A stretch of 39,067 bases of DNA from Frankia torreyi. Its GTDB lineage: Bacteria > Actinomycetota > Actinomycetes > Frankiales > Frankiaceae. Shown here piece by piece: positions 1 to 9,533 of the stretch (its first letter is position 1; each line of letters starts with the position of its first letter). The position numbers and the translations under genes are program-made. The notes beneath the pieces are model-generated. The model saw only the letters and a list, made by a program, of their open reading frames with translations, was not told where the DNA came from and did not search any database. The stretch spans positions 23,004 through 62,070 of the forward strand of contig NZ_JYFN01000027.1 of the NCBI RefSeq assembly GCF_000948395.1. The letters run 5' to 3'.

Positions 1-3000
1 GGGACCGGGCACAGGGTACGGCCGGCCGCTGGCGATGGCGAGGGTGTGTCCGTCGGGGCTGACGGCGACCGCGGCGACCCGCTGGTCGTCGGCCAGGTCG
101 GCAAGCAGACGGGGGGTCCGGGCACGGGTGACGTCCCACAGCCGCACCCGGCCACCGATGCCACCGTCAGCCATGGCACTCGCGGTGACGAGGGTGCGGC
201 TGTCGGGGCTGAACGCGAGCGCGGTGAGCTTCTGCTCTTCGGGCAGGTCGACGAGCCAGCGGGGCGAGCGCGGCGATGTGACGTCCCACAGCCGTCCCCG
301 AGTTCCGGCCGTGCCTTGAACAGCCACGGTGGCGAGCAGCCGGCCGTCCGGGCTGAACGTCACGGTCGTTGTCGTCGCCCCGCCGGCGTTGACGGTGCTG
401 GTCCGGACCGGATGGCGGACGTTGGCGGCGTTCCAGAGCGTGATCCAGCCGGTGCGGCCGGCGGTGGCCAGGGTGTAGCCGTCGGGGCCGTACGCGACCG
501 CGTTGATGCCGCCGTCGGTTCCCATGTCCAGAACGCGCCCCGGCCGGCCGAGGTCGGTGAGATCCCAGCGTCGCCAGCGCCCGCCGTCGCCCGTGCCCGG
601 CGGGTAGGCACCGGCGGTGATCAGGTGGTGGCCGTCCTGACTGAACGTCAGGGTGGTCAGGAGCTGGTCGTCGTCAAGGCTGGCGACGGGTCTGGGACGG
701 CCTGGATCGGCGAGGTCCCACAGCCGCAGCCGGCCGCCGGTGCCATTGCCGATGTCGCCGGCGGTCGCGACGGTCTGTCCGTCGGGGCTGACCGCGACCG
801 CGGTCGGGGGCTGGTCGTCGTCGACCTCGGCCAGCAGAGACGGGCGGCGCTGGCCGGTGGTGTCCCAGATTCGTAACCGTCCGCCGCCGGCGGCGTCGCC
901 TCGGCCGACGGTGGCGAGCCGGCCGCCGCCGAAGCTGACGCCGATCAGAGCCTGGTCGTCGTCGACCGAGGCGAGCGGATCGAGGCGGACAGTGGAGCCG
1001 GGACGGAGGCGGTCGGCCCCGGAGATGGCCCACAGGCGCAGCAGTCCGCCCCGGCCGTCGCGGCGGCGGCCCGTGGTGGCGAGGAAGCGTCCGTCGGGGT
1101 CGCTGGCGACCGAGGTGAGGAACTCCCTGCCGTCGTCGGCGGAGACTGCCAGGCGCAGGGTGCCGGGGCTGGTGAAGGACCACAGGCGAAGCCGGCTGCC
1201 GCCGCCGTCGGGGAGTTGGCCGGCAGACAGGAGGCGACCGTCGGGGCCGAACGTCAGGGCGGCGGGTGTCTCCCTGGGGATCTCGACCTTGGCGGCGAGG
1301 GCGGGCGGGCGGGTGTGGGCGAGGTTCCACAGCCGCAGCCAGCCGCCGGGCCGGTCGACGTTTCGGCTGAGGACGGCGAGCATCCGGCCGTCGGGGCGGA
1401 ACGCCAGCGCGGCGGGTTCCTGGTCATCGTCGACGCAGCCGGCGGTGACCGGGACGTCGACTCCGATCGACCCGCCAGGTGCGGCAACGGCGGGGGAGGA
1501 CAGTCGGGCCGCGGGCATCCAGCAGATCCGCCCGCGTCGTCGCGGCTCGCTGAGATCGGAGCGGTACCGGCCGCCGGTGGCGAGGACGTCGCCGTGCGGG
1601 CTGACGACTGCCGCCGTGGCGGTCACCTCGTCGCCCATGCCGGCGTCGACGCTGGCTGCCCAGGACGTGCCCGCGACCGTACCCGCGAGGCTCTGTCGGT
1701 TCTCCGGGGTGTCCTGTAGCGCGATGGCGGCGAGTCCCAGGCGCAGCGCTCGAGGCAGGTCGCCGTCGTCCACCTGCTCGGCGCGAGCGGCCAGCAGGCG
1801 GGTCATGGCGGACCGCTCGCGGGCGAGGGCGACGCCGTGCTGTTCGGCCGCGATCAGGCCCGCCGCGAGGAGTGTCGCGGCGAGAACGAGGGCGACCCGT
1901 CGCCGTTGAATCCGCCTGCGCCGCCGGCTCGCGGCCAGGAACATCCGGGTGAGTTCGGGAACGTCGCGCGGCCGCCGAGGGTGTGTTCGGCTCGTCGGGC
2001 CCGGTCGGCGTCCCACAGGTGGCTGGCCGGGTGGCCTTCCTGCGCCCAGTGACCGGCGGCGTCGAGTGCCTGCGCGCCCAGCCGGAGCCGGGCGGTGGAT
2101 GCCTGGATGACGTCGGCCAGCGGCGGCCACGCCGTGACGATCTGCTCGTGGGCGATGGCGATGACCTGCCCGGTGTCCGCGGCGTCGCCGGTCGGCTGCG
2201 CCGCGCCGGCCCCGGGTGCCCGCCGTCGACCGAGGATGCCCCGAGCACGCCACCCCGTGGTCCCGGTTTGCAGCCCTCGACCGGGCCCGGCGCCGATGGC
2301 GCTCCCCCCGTCATCGCCTCGGCCGGGCCGGCCGTCCTCTCCGGCCTCGCCGCCGGACCTGGCCTCGCCGCCGGGTGGGTCGCTGGCCGGTCGGTGGATG
2401 GTGAGCAACCGCCGGTTGACGAAGAATCGCAGGTCAGCCCTGATCAGAGGGGGAAGGTCGTCAAGAGGGACCCGTCGACGGGTGAACTGGCCGTGGTCGT
2501 CGATGGTGATGAGCTGCAGCAGGCTGTCGAGGACCTCCCGGCGGGTGCGCCCGCCCTCCCGGGCCGCGTCGGACAGCGCCCTGTTCGCCTGCTGGACGAG
2601 GGCGCCCCGAACCCCGCCGAGCCGCTCGTAGTGCTGGGCGGACAGGGCCCCGCCGCGGGGCACGCCGGCGGCGAGTTCCCCCAGGACGAAGGCGAGCAGG
2701 GGCAGGGCGTCGCCGCTTCCGGTGTCCGCGACCAGGCGGGCCACCAGCTCGTCGTCGACCTCGATGCCGGCATGCCGGGCGGGTCCGGTGACGATCAGCG
2801 GGAGCGTCTGCGGGCTCAGCGGCCTGACCGAGAAGGTGTCGACGGGAAGGCGGGTACGGGAGGCCAGCGACATCAGCGGGTGGACGAACTCCGACCGGGC
2901 GGTTGCGACCACCCGAGCCGGTCCCCGCACCGCCTCCCGCAGCACCGAGGCGAACAGGATCTGCTGCTCCTCGCTGGTCTCGACCAGCAGTTCCTCCGCC

Positions 3001-4031
3001 TGGTCGACGATGAGCAGCAGCCGGCGCGCCCCGGCGGCGTCGAGGAGGACCTCCAGCAGGCGCGTGATCTCCCCCGGGTCGTCGAGCGCATCGACGAGGG
3101 CGTCGGTCCGCCAGGCCAGGCCACGGCGGCCTTCGACGGCGAGCAGGCTGGCGAGGGAGGACAGTGCCGTCGCCTTCTCGCGCGCGGCGGGGACCAGCGG
3201 CGGCAGGACGAGCCACTGTGGATCCGCGGCCAGGTGCGGCGCCAGCCCGGCCCGGACGAGCGACGACTTCCCGCAGCCGGACGGGCCGATGACCAGGACA
3301 AGCTCGTCCGTGCGCGGCCCGGCCTGCGCACGGACCCGTTCGGCGAGCTGGCGGCTTTCCGCCGCCCGGCCGAAGAAGATCCGAGCCTGGCCCGCCGTGA
3401 ACGCGGCCAGGCCCGGGTACACGGTCAGGTCCGCCGACCACGGCCCGCTGTCCACACCGTCGAGTCGCCGCAGGGCTTCGAGGAGGGCCGCGCGCGCCGA
3501 CTCCCCATCGCCGTCGAGATCGGTCCACTGGATCTCGTTGGAGATCAGCCGGTGGTCGACGTGCGTGTCGACCCGGACCGGTAGCAGCCGCAGCCGGTTG
3601 GCCAGGGCGATGCCCACCTCCGCCGCGCACCAGGGCGACTGCCCGAAGGCGTCGGTGACGACGGCGACGAGCGCGTCCGCCTCGTACAGCTCCTCGAACA
3701 GTCGTCTGGCCCAGATGTCACCGACTCCGAGACCGCTTTCCAGGTCGTGATCGAGAAACGTCCGGTGACCAGCTGCCCGCAACCAGGCCGACAGCCGCTC
3801 CGCGATGGCGAAATCGACGCTGGCGTGACTGATGAAAACCTGTGCCACCTGCACCGCCCCAAATGCGCCTACGGCGGTGGAACCACCGGCGAGATGGCAT
3901 GGTAACGCCTCGGTGGAAGCCGTGGTCGCGGGCGGCGGCAAGCCGACAATCGGTTCCGCCGTTGGCGGGTGCGGCGGTATTGGTGGCCCCGGCGGTCGAT
4001 AGGGATCGGGGGACGGCTGCCTGGTCGCCAT
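1..4031 (-). pseudogene. TIR / STAND NTPase / WD40 protein, frameshifted and truncated by the window edge
   Basis: The N-terminal frame (4031 down to a stop at 1854, 725 codons) has a Pro-rich leader, a TIR domain at residues ~64-190 (starts QVFISHAS; SPWCAAE places the usual catalytic Glu at 138), an FFGR motif at 219, Walker A GPSGCGKSS at 249 and a Walker-B-like IVDQAEELL near 341. From ~1957 to position 1 the neighbouring minus frame is open. It continues the expected STAND text (ELTRMFLAASRRRRR), then a hydrophobic segment (VALVLAATLLAAGLIAA), then at least ten WD40-type units such as AVAVSPDGQTVATAG followed by RLRLWDLA. One missing base at ~1957 explains the break: FP-EL needs one extra G. 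The C-terminus lies beyond the left edge. Known family role: bacterial TIR domains often cleave NAD, and STAND-WD40 proteins act as sensors in programmed cell death or anti-phage defence. The function here is inferred. A GTG just before QVAQVF (near 3852) is an alternative start. It may be a pseudogene or an intact gene with a sequencing error. Confidence 0.85.
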
Positions 4032-4417
4032 GCCCCCGCGTATCGCGGGCTGGATGTGCCCCGGGGAATGGGGCCGTCCGGGAATTCATGCGGGTGGGAT
4101 TGGCCGGCTGGCGTCGGCGCCGGCTGGAATGCGGCGAGAAAGAACTCATGCTCAGATTGGGTGTCATGTTCGACGACGGTCAAGACGGTGTTACCCGTCG
4201 GGCGTCATCATCCGGTAGGCGCCGGTAGCAGCATCGGGATGCCTCTGGACGGTCCGCGGCGAGCCGCCTGGAATGGTCCTCAGGCACGAGCGCAGGGAAG
4301 TCGATGATGAGCGTAACGCGGTCCGGGGTGGCCGTTGCGTCGGCCCCCATCCGCGACCCCCACCACCCGCCCCCGGCGGTGCCGCCGGGTTCCGACCAGC
4401 ATCCACGAGGTGTCTCC
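4032..4417. other. Intergenic region between divergent TIR-STAND and oxidoreductase genes
   Basis: No reading frame here shows protein-like composition. The region must hold both divergent promoters, but I see no clear -10/-35 pair or operator. A GAGG-type ribosome binding site at about 4407-4411 precedes the ATG at 4418. Confidence 0.5.
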
Positions 4418-5524
4418 ATGACCGAGGTTCGTTTCGGCGTCACCCTGCCGTTGCCCGGCATTCCGTTGCGGGAGCACCGCCGCATCGTCACCGGACTCGT
4501 CGACGCCGGCTACAGCGACGTGTGGACGGCCGAGGGCGGGGGAGCGGACGCCTTCACCCCGCTCGCGGCCGCCGCGGCGTGGGATCCTCGGCTGCGCCTG
4601 GCCAGTGCCATCGTGCCCGTGCACACCCGCGGGCCGGCGGTGCTCGCCCAGACCGCGACGACGCTGGCCGATCTCACCGCCGGCGGGCTGGTCCTCGGCA
4701 TCGGCTCGTCCGTGCCCGCCCACGTGACCGACCTCAATGGCATCCCGTTCGACGAGCCGTTCCGCCGGACCCGGGACACGCTGCGTTTCCTCACCCGAGC
4801 CCTGCGGGGGGAGGTGGTGTCGGGCGCGTTCGACACGTTCACCGTTCGCGGCTTCGCGCTGCCCGAACCGCCGGCCGAAACCCCCAAGGTCATCCTCGGT
4901 GCGCTGCGGCCGGGCATGCTCCGTCTCGGCTTCACCGAGGGAGATGGTGCGGTCACCAACCTCCTGTCCGCCGAGGACCTGGCCACGGTGCGCGCCACCG
5001 TGGGCCCGCAGCCGGCCGGCAAGGAACTGGTCGTCAAGGTGTTCGTCAGCCCGACCGCGGACGCCGACGCGGCCCGCCGCGGCAGCCGCCCGTTCCTCGC
5101 CTGGATCCTCAACCAGACGCCGTACCACGCCTTCCACGCATGGCTCGGCAACGGGGACCTGCTCGCCGCCTCCCACGAACGCTGGCGCGCCGGCGACCAG
5201 CACGGCGCAGCCGCGGCCCTGCCCGACGACGTCATCGATCGGCTGTTCATCCACGGCACGCCGCAGCAGTGCCGCGACCAGATCGCCGCCTTCGTTCAGC
5301 CGGGCGTCACCGCGGTCCAGCTCTACGTCCGGCTGGAGCCGTCGTTCGTCCGGGGGACGACGCAGGCCGGGGCAGGCGGCGGGTTGACGTGGCGCTCCGA
5401 GGAGTTCACCGAGCGTGCCCTCGATCTGCTACGTGCCCTGCGTCCCCGGTCGGCTCAGGGTGCTCCGTCGGGTCAGGGCGCTCCGTCGGGTCAGGGTGCT
5501 CGGTCGGCTCAGGGCGCTCGGTGA
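4418..5524 (+). CDS. LLM-class F420-dependent oxidoreductase
   Basis: A luciferase-like (bacterial luciferase / F420-dependent reductase) TIM-barrel protein of 368 residues. Family features include FGVTLPLPGIPLREH at the N-terminus, YSDVWTAEGGGADAF, the strand LRLASAIVPVHTRGPAVLAQ, LTAGGLVLGIGSS and the late motif LFIHGTPQQCRDQIAAF found in F420-type members. Such enzymes move hydride with cofactor F420 (or FMN); the substrate cannot be read from sequence. I chose the ATG at 4418, not the in-frame ATG at 4304, because it follows a ribosome binding site and the upstream 38 codons are Pro-rich and unlike the family. The last 25 codons are four 18-bp tandem repeats encoding six-residue Ser/Gln/Gly/Ala units, probably a disordered tail. 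The downstream neighbour is convergent. Confidence 0.85.
   Translation: MTEVRFGVTLPLPGIPLREHRRIVTGLVDAGYSDVWTAEGGGADAFTPLAAAAAWDPRLRLASAIVPVHTRGPAVLAQTATTLADLTAGGLVLGIGSSVPAHVTDLNGIPFDEPFRRTRDTLRFLTRALRGEVVSGAFDTFTVRGFALPEPPAETPKVILGALRPGMLRLGFTEGDGAVTNLLSAEDLATVRATVGPQPAGKELVVKVFVSPTADADAARRGSRPFLAWILNQTPYHAFHAWLGNGDLLAASHERWRAGDQHGAAAALPDDVIDRLFIHGTPQQCRDQIAAFVQPGVTAVQLYVRLEPSFVRGTTQAGAGGGLTWRSEEFTERALDLLRALRPRSAQGAPSGQGAPSGQGARSAQGAR
5447..5518. repeat. Four 18-bp tandem repeats inside the oxidoreductase C-terminus
   Basis: Units 5447-5464, 5465-5482, 5483-5500 and 5501-5518 differ at only a few positions and encode RSAQGA, PSGQGA, PSGQGA, RSAQGA. The array stops one codon before the stop codon. 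Copy number could vary by slippage without a frameshift because the unit is a multiple of three. Confidence 0.9.
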
Positions 5525-5531
5525 TGTCGCG

Positions 5532-6092
5532 CTACTCGGCGGCGCCGAGGACGCTGGCGAGGACGAGCAGCAGCAGCACGATAACGGCCACACCCGCCAG
5601 CCACGCCCGGCGCGCTCGCAGCCAGGCGCATCCGGCCGCGGCGACGCCGGCGGCCGGCGTCGCCGCCAGGACGAGCATGCCGAGCAGGATGACGGCGCCG
5701 GCCCGCCCGTGGCGCAGCCCGCCACCCAGGTCGGACAGCCGCATCGCCGCGCCGCCGCCGAGCGGATCCCCGCCCGCGCCGTGCAGCCAGCCCGCGCCGC
5801 CCTGGGCGACGGCGACCGCGAGCCCGGCGAGCACCAGGGCGGCACCGAGCGCCCCACCGATCCGCAGCACCAGCGCGACCTGACGGGCCCCCGTCTCGGA
5901 TGCCCCCGTCTCGGATGCCCCTGTCGGGGATGTCGACGTCGGGGATGTCGGCGCCGGGACCATGGCGGGAACTGCCTCTCCGGGAACTGCCTCTCCGGGA
6001 ACTGCCGGCGAGGGGCCGCGGCCCGGGGGGTGGGGCCCGGGGGCGGTGAACCGTTGGCCGGACCGCCGGCCGGGCCACCGGACCGCCCTCAC
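5532..6092 (-). CDS. DUF1634 family membrane protein
   Basis: The start GTG overlaps the stop of the TauE/SafE gene by four bases (GTGA), so the two are translationally coupled; the product is 186 residues. Residues ~1-70 are a Pro/Glu/Ser-rich cytoplasmic-type leader with short repeats (GEAVP twice, GASET twice). Three hydrophobic segments follow: one from ALVLRIGGALGAALVLAGL, one around AGAVILLGMLVLAATP, and one at the C-terminus, LAGVAVIVLLLLVLASVLG. The motif RLSDLGGGLRHGRAG between segments 1 and 2 fits DUF1634. DUF1634 genes are commonly found next to TauE/SafE permeases, so it is probably an accessory subunit. An internal ATG (AMVPAP) is an alternative start that would drop the long leader. 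Confidence 0.82.
   Translation of the reverse strand: MRAVRWPGRRSGQRFTAPGPHPPGRGPSPAVPGEAVPGEAVPAMVPAPTSPTSTSPTGASETGASETGARQVALVLRIGGALGAALVLAGLAVAVAQGGAGWLHGAGGDPLGGGAAMRLSDLGGGLRHGRAGAVILLGMLVLAATPAAGVAAAGCAWLRARRAWLAGVAVIVLLLLVLASVLGAAE
5967..6006. repeat. 15-bp tandem repeat in the DUF1634 leader
   Basis: The unit CGGGAACTGCCTCTC occurs about 2.7 times in a row. It encodes the GEAVP repeat in the N-terminal leader on the minus strand. Confidence 0.75.
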
Positions 6093-6937
6093 GCGAGGCC
6101 CCGCAGCAGCATCTGGACGCTGATGACGAGCAGGACGACGAGGAAGATCACCCGCAGCGCCCCCACGGGCACCACGGCCAGCAGCCGCGACCCGAGGCGC
6201 GCGCCCACGACGGTCCCGAGCGCCACCGCGCCGGCCAGAGCCGGCACGACGTCGCCCCGCTGCAGGTAGACGACGGCGCTCGCCGCGCCGGTCACCCCGA
6301 TCATGAGGTTGCTCGTCGCCGTCGACACCTTGAGTGGTAGCCGCATCGCGAGGTCCATGGCCGGCACCTTCATCGCCCCCGAGCCGATGCCGAGCAGGCC
6401 ACTGACCGCCCCGGCGGCGGTCATCATGGTCAGGCCGGTCGCGGTGCGAGTGACTCGGTAGGGCCGGACGTCGCGGACGGCCGTGCCGGCGGCTGTGTGG
6501 GTGCCGGTGCCGTGCAGGCTCAGGGTGTCGGCGATGCGGTCGGCCGGCACGGCCGTGCCGGCGCGGTCCTGCCGGTTGCGCAGCATCTGCACCGCGCTGA
6601 ACACCAGCACGACACCGAACACCGTGTAGAGCGTGCGGGCGCTGAGGTGCCCGGCGAGCAGCGCCCCGGCGACGGCACCGATCACCGTCGCCACCTCCAG
6701 GGTGACCGCGACGCGCAGGTTCGCGAAGCCCTCGTCGAGGTAGCGCGGTGACGCCGCGGCGCTGCCGGCGACCACCGAGATCACCGAGGCGCCGATCGCC
6801 AGCCGCACGTCGAGACCGAAGGCCAGCGTCAGGATCGGGACGACGAAGGTGCCGCCGCCGAGTCCCAGCAGGCTGCCCAGGCAGCCGGACGCCACGCAGA
6901 CGGCGGTGATGGCGACGATCTCGGCCAACGGGCTCAC
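6089..6937 (-). CDS. Sulfite exporter TauE/SafE family permease
   Basis: A polytopic membrane protein of 282 residues. The first half has LGSLLGLGGGTFVVPIL, the Gly-rich motif of the family, and GASVISVVAGSAAA. The second half repeats this layout with SGLLGIGSGAMKVPAMDLAM and KVSTATSNLMIGVTGAAS. Roughly eight hydrophobic segments are visible, with a hydrophilic loop near residues 120-160. The family (DUF81) exports sulfite, sulfoacetate or related organosulfur anions; the substrate here is not shown. The gene is coupled by a GTGA overlap to a DUF1634 gene. A 31-bp palindrome lies 25-55 bp upstream of its ATG and may be an operator or the terminator of the upstream stress-protein gene. Confidence 0.92.
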   Translation of the reverse strand: MSPLAEIVAITAVCVASGCLGSLLGLGGGTFVVPILTLAFGLDVRLAIGASVISVVAGSAAASPRYLDEGFANLRVAVTLEVATVIGAVAGALLAGHLSARTLYTVFGVVLVFSAVQMLRNRQDRAGTAVPADRIADTLSLHGTGTHTAAGTAVRDVRPYRVTRTATGLTMMTAAGAVSGLLGIGSGAMKVPAMDLAMRLPLKVSTATSNLMIGVTGAASAVVYLQRGDVVPALAGAVALGTVVGARLGSRLLAVVPVGALRVIFLVVLLVISVQMLLRGLA

Positions 6938-6961
6938 GGCGCCTCACAGGTCAGAAAATTA

Positions 6962-6992
6962 GTTCTGGTACAGAGAATATCTGTATCAGAAC
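6962..6992. promoter_or_regulatory. 31-bp palindrome upstream of the TauE/SafE operon (operator or terminator)
   Basis: The arms GTTCTGGTACAGA (6962-6974) and TCTGTATCAGAAC (6980-6992) match at 12 of 13 pairs around the spacer GAATA. This sits in an AT-rich island unlike the surrounding DNA. Read on the minus strand, the hairpin follows the stress-protein stop and is trailed by TAATTTTC, which also fits an intrinsic terminator. Position and symmetry equally suit a dimeric repressor site. Confidence 0.6.
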
Positions 6993-7024
6993 GATCCTGC
7001 TGGCGCGAGTGACGTAGCCGGCTG

Positions 7025-8080
7025 CTAGCGGATCACGGCCACCGGGCAGGGGGCGTGCGCCACGCACTGGTGGCTGACCGAGCCCAGCAGCAGCTCGGCG
7101 AACCCGCCGTGGCCGCGGCTGCCGACGACGAGCAACTGCGCGTCCGTGGCGCTGCGCAGCAGTGCCCGGGCGGCGCCGTCGGCGACGGCCTCCTTGACCA
7201 CCGGGACCGGCAGCCCGCCGCCATGCTCGGCGATGATCGTGTTCACGGCGTCGTCGAGGGTGCGTTGCGCCTGCTCGGCGAGCGCGGAGCCGAAGTCCGC
7301 GTAGATCCCCGGGTACACCGGCACGTCGAGATGCCAGGCATGCACGGCGCGCAGGGCGGTCTTGCGCGCGGCGGCGGCCTCCACCGCCCAGCGCAGTGCC
7401 CGCAGCGAGCCGGCCGACCCGTCGACGCCGACGACGACCGGGCGTTCGTCCACCGACGTCGTGTCCGCGCCCACCGCGTCTGTCGCCCCTGTTGCCCCGC
7501 CGGACCGGTCGGCGCCGCCGCGCACCACGACGACCGGCAGTGGCGCGTGGTGGACGACTCCCTGGCACACCGACCCGGCCACCAGCCGGTGCAGCGCGCC
7601 GGGCCCGCGCTCGCCGACGACGACGAGCTGCGCGCCGGTCGCGATCCCCAGGAGCTCGGGCACCGGGCTGCCCTCCTCGACGCGTTCGGTCACCGTGACC
7701 GCCGGGTCGTGGACGCGCACCGCCGCCACCGTGTCCGCCAGGACCCGCCGTGCCGCCTGCTCCAGCCCCGCGCGGTCGGCGCCGGCCGCCCTGTCGAAGA
7801 CCGCGCGAGGTTCCCCGACGGCGTCCCAGACCAGCGCCGCCGTCACCGGCAGCCGGCGCCGCGCACCCTCGTCGACGGCCCAGCGCAGGGCGGCGATCGA
7901 CTCCGGGGAGCCGTCGACCCCCACCACGATGCCGCCCGTGCCGGCCGCGTCCGGCTGAACCGCGTCTGACCGAACCACGCCCGGCTGAGCCGCGGCGGTG
8001 CCCGACTGGCCCGCAGTGTCCGACTGGCCGGTGACGTTCGACTGGTCCGCCCCGTCCGTGCGGCCTGTGGTCTGCGCCAT
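7025..8080 (-). CDS. Tandem universal stress protein (two UspA domains)
   Basis: 351 residues from the ATG at 8080, which has GAGAAGGG nine bases upstream; an in-frame ATG 84 bases further up has no such site. A Gly/Ser/Thr/Gln-rich N-terminal stretch of ~45 residues precedes two Usp domains. Domain 1 starts GGIVVGVDGSPESIAALRWA and ends with VVGERGPGALHRLVAGS. Domain 2 starts PVVVGVDGSAGSLRALRWA and ends with VVGSRGHGGFAELLLGS. Both carry the G-x2-G-x9-G(S/T) ATP-binding pattern, so both are predicted to bind ATP. Actinobacterial tandem Usps are often induced under hypoxia or stationary phase. The low-complexity leader is unusual. It is followed downstream on the same strand by the TauE/SafE pair across the palindrome. 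Confidence 0.93.
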   Translation of the reverse strand: MAQTTGRTDGADQSNVTGQSDTAGQSGTAAAQPGVVRSDAVQPDAAGTGGIVVGVDGSPESIAALRWAVDEGARRRLPVTAALVWDAVGEPRAVFDRAAGADRAGLEQAARRVLADTVAAVRVHDPAVTVTERVEEGSPVPELLGIATGAQLVVVGERGPGALHRLVAGSVCQGVVHHAPLPVVVVRGGADRSGGATGATDAVGADTTSVDERPVVVGVDGSAGSLRALRWAVEAAAARKTALRAVHAWHLDVPVYPGIYADFGSALAEQAQRTLDDAVNTIIAEHGGGLPVPVVKEAVADGAARALLRSATDAQLLVVGSRGHGGFAELLLGSVSHQCVAHAPCPVAVIR

Positions 8081-8306
8081 CGTTGTCACCCTTCTCGCCA
8101 CCGTGATTCCCGACACCGTCCACCATGCCCGTGCGGTGACCTGCGGCGACACGCCGAACGCCATCCGAGGGACGGCCGGGTGGCCGGGCCGGACAGGGCC
8201 GGAGGGCCCTTGACCCGGTCCCGGTCCTTGCCTTGCTGGGGAAGGACAGCGGGGACCACGGGTGGTGGCCGGTGACCGAGGGCGTGAGGTGGTGAGCAGG
8301 GGCAGG

Positions 8307-9425
8307 TCAGTGACCGAGAGCGCGGGAGAGGAAGGCGAGGACGGCGGGCATCCGCTCGGCGGTCGGAAACGCGCCGCCGTGGCCGGCGCCGGGCACGATC
8401 GTGACCTCGACGGCCGGCGCGCCGGCGGCCCGCAGCGCGTCGGCGAGCTCGAGGGACTGGCGGTGCGGCACGGTGCAGTCGGCGTCGCCGTGCTCGATGA
8501 GGAACGGCGGCAGGGGGGCGCGGCCGAGGTAGTTCAGGGGGCTCGCGACCCGGACGAGCTGGGGCACGGCGGCCACCGTGCGGCCGAGGAAACGGGACTC
8601 CGGCGAGTCGGGGCGGCCGTGCCCGGCGTCGGACGCGGCGCAGCGCTCGTTCGCGCGGAGCTGGTCGTCCATGGAGCTGAAGTTGACCGGGCCGTAGAAG
8701 TCGACGACGGCCTGCACGGCGCTGGAGACGCCGGGGTTGCCCAGCGCCGGGTCGTCGTACATCGTGACCCCCGGCGTCGTCCCCAGCATGACCGCGAGGT
8801 ACGCCCCGGCCGACGCCCCGCTCGCCGCGATCCGGTCCGGGTCGAGACCGTGGTCGGCGGCGTGCGCGCGCACCCAGCGCACCGCGGCCTTGACGTCCTG
8901 GACCGCGGCGGGGAAACGGGCCTCACCGGAGAGCCGGTAGTTCAGGCTGGCGACGGCATAGCCGGCGCGCACCAGAGCGCGAACCACGGGCAGGTCGTCG
9001 TGCTTGTCGCCGAGCGCGAACGCGCCGCCGTGGATGGTGATGACCACCGGCAGCCCCGTCCCGGCGCGGGATGCGTCGGCGGCGGACGGTGCGTCGGTGG
9101 CGGGTGGTTCCTCGGGCAGGTAGAGATCCAGACGCTGGGCGGGCGAGACCGGCGCGTAGGGCACATCCCGCAGCACCCACATCCCGTCAACCTTGTCGGG
9201 CGTCCCCGCCGGGCCGTCCAGCCGGACGGGGCCGCTGGTCGGCGTCGACGTTGCCGGTTGGGTGGTGTCAGACCGGGAGCAGGCAGCGACGGCGAGGCCC
9301 AGGACGAGCAGGCCGCCCGTGGCCGCGGCCATGAGGCGGTGCGGGACGTGGTGGATGGCGGCGGTCCTCTCGGGGGCCGGGCGGCGGCTGGCGGTCCCGG
9401 CGACTGGCTGGTCGCGTGCCATCAT
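8307..9425 (-). CDS. Alpha/beta hydrolase, carboxylesterase-like lipoprotein
   Basis: The start is taken at the tandem ATG near 9425; further upstream the frame runs through the regulatory region and is not protein-like. A basic N-terminus precedes the hydrophobic segment GGLLVLGLAVAAC, whose last Cys fits a lipobox, so the protein is probably a membrane-anchored extracellular lipoprotein. The catalytic domain has the HGGAF oxyanion motif, the nucleophile elbow GASAG (Ser nucleophile), the acid-bearing EHGDADCTVP and the His-bearing GAGHGGAF. This is the alpha/beta hydrolase pattern of the BD-FAE / hormone-sensitive-lipase-like esterases. The gene is divergent from a TetR regulator with a palindrome between them, which suggests shared control, possibly by that regulator. 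The substrate is unknown. Confidence 0.88.
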   Translation of the reverse strand: MMARDQPVAGTASRRPAPERTAAIHHVPHRLMAAATGGLLVLGLAVAACSRSDTTQPATSTPTSGPVRLDGPAGTPDKVDGMWVLRDVPYAPVSPAQRLDLYLPEEPPATDAPSAADASRAGTGLPVVITIHGGAFALGDKHDDLPVVRALVRAGYAVASLNYRLSGEARFPAAVQDVKAAVRWVRAHAADHGLDPDRIAASGASAGAYLAVMLGTTPGVTMYDDPALGNPGVSSAVQAVVDFYGPVNFSSMDDQLRANERCAASDAGHGRPDSPESRFLGRTVAAVPQLVRVASPLNYLGRAPLPPFLIEHGDADCTVPHRQSLELADALRAAGAPAVEVTIVPGAGHGGAFPTAERMPAVLAFLSRALGH

Positions 9426-9533
9426 GCCTGCCCGGATATGCGCGATTGCCGCCAGTCCGACCCGGGATGAGAGCTCGAGGTGCCGGCGGGATGTGAGCGA
9501 CGCCATGCGAGTTCGTGGGACGACTTTTTCGGT

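Noticed and set aside
46-1909. Long plus-strand frames opposite the WD40 region
   Set aside because: They are mirror translations of the WD40 repeats (periodic VGAD/VPQP strings) with no family motifs; the minus frame gives clear WD40 text.
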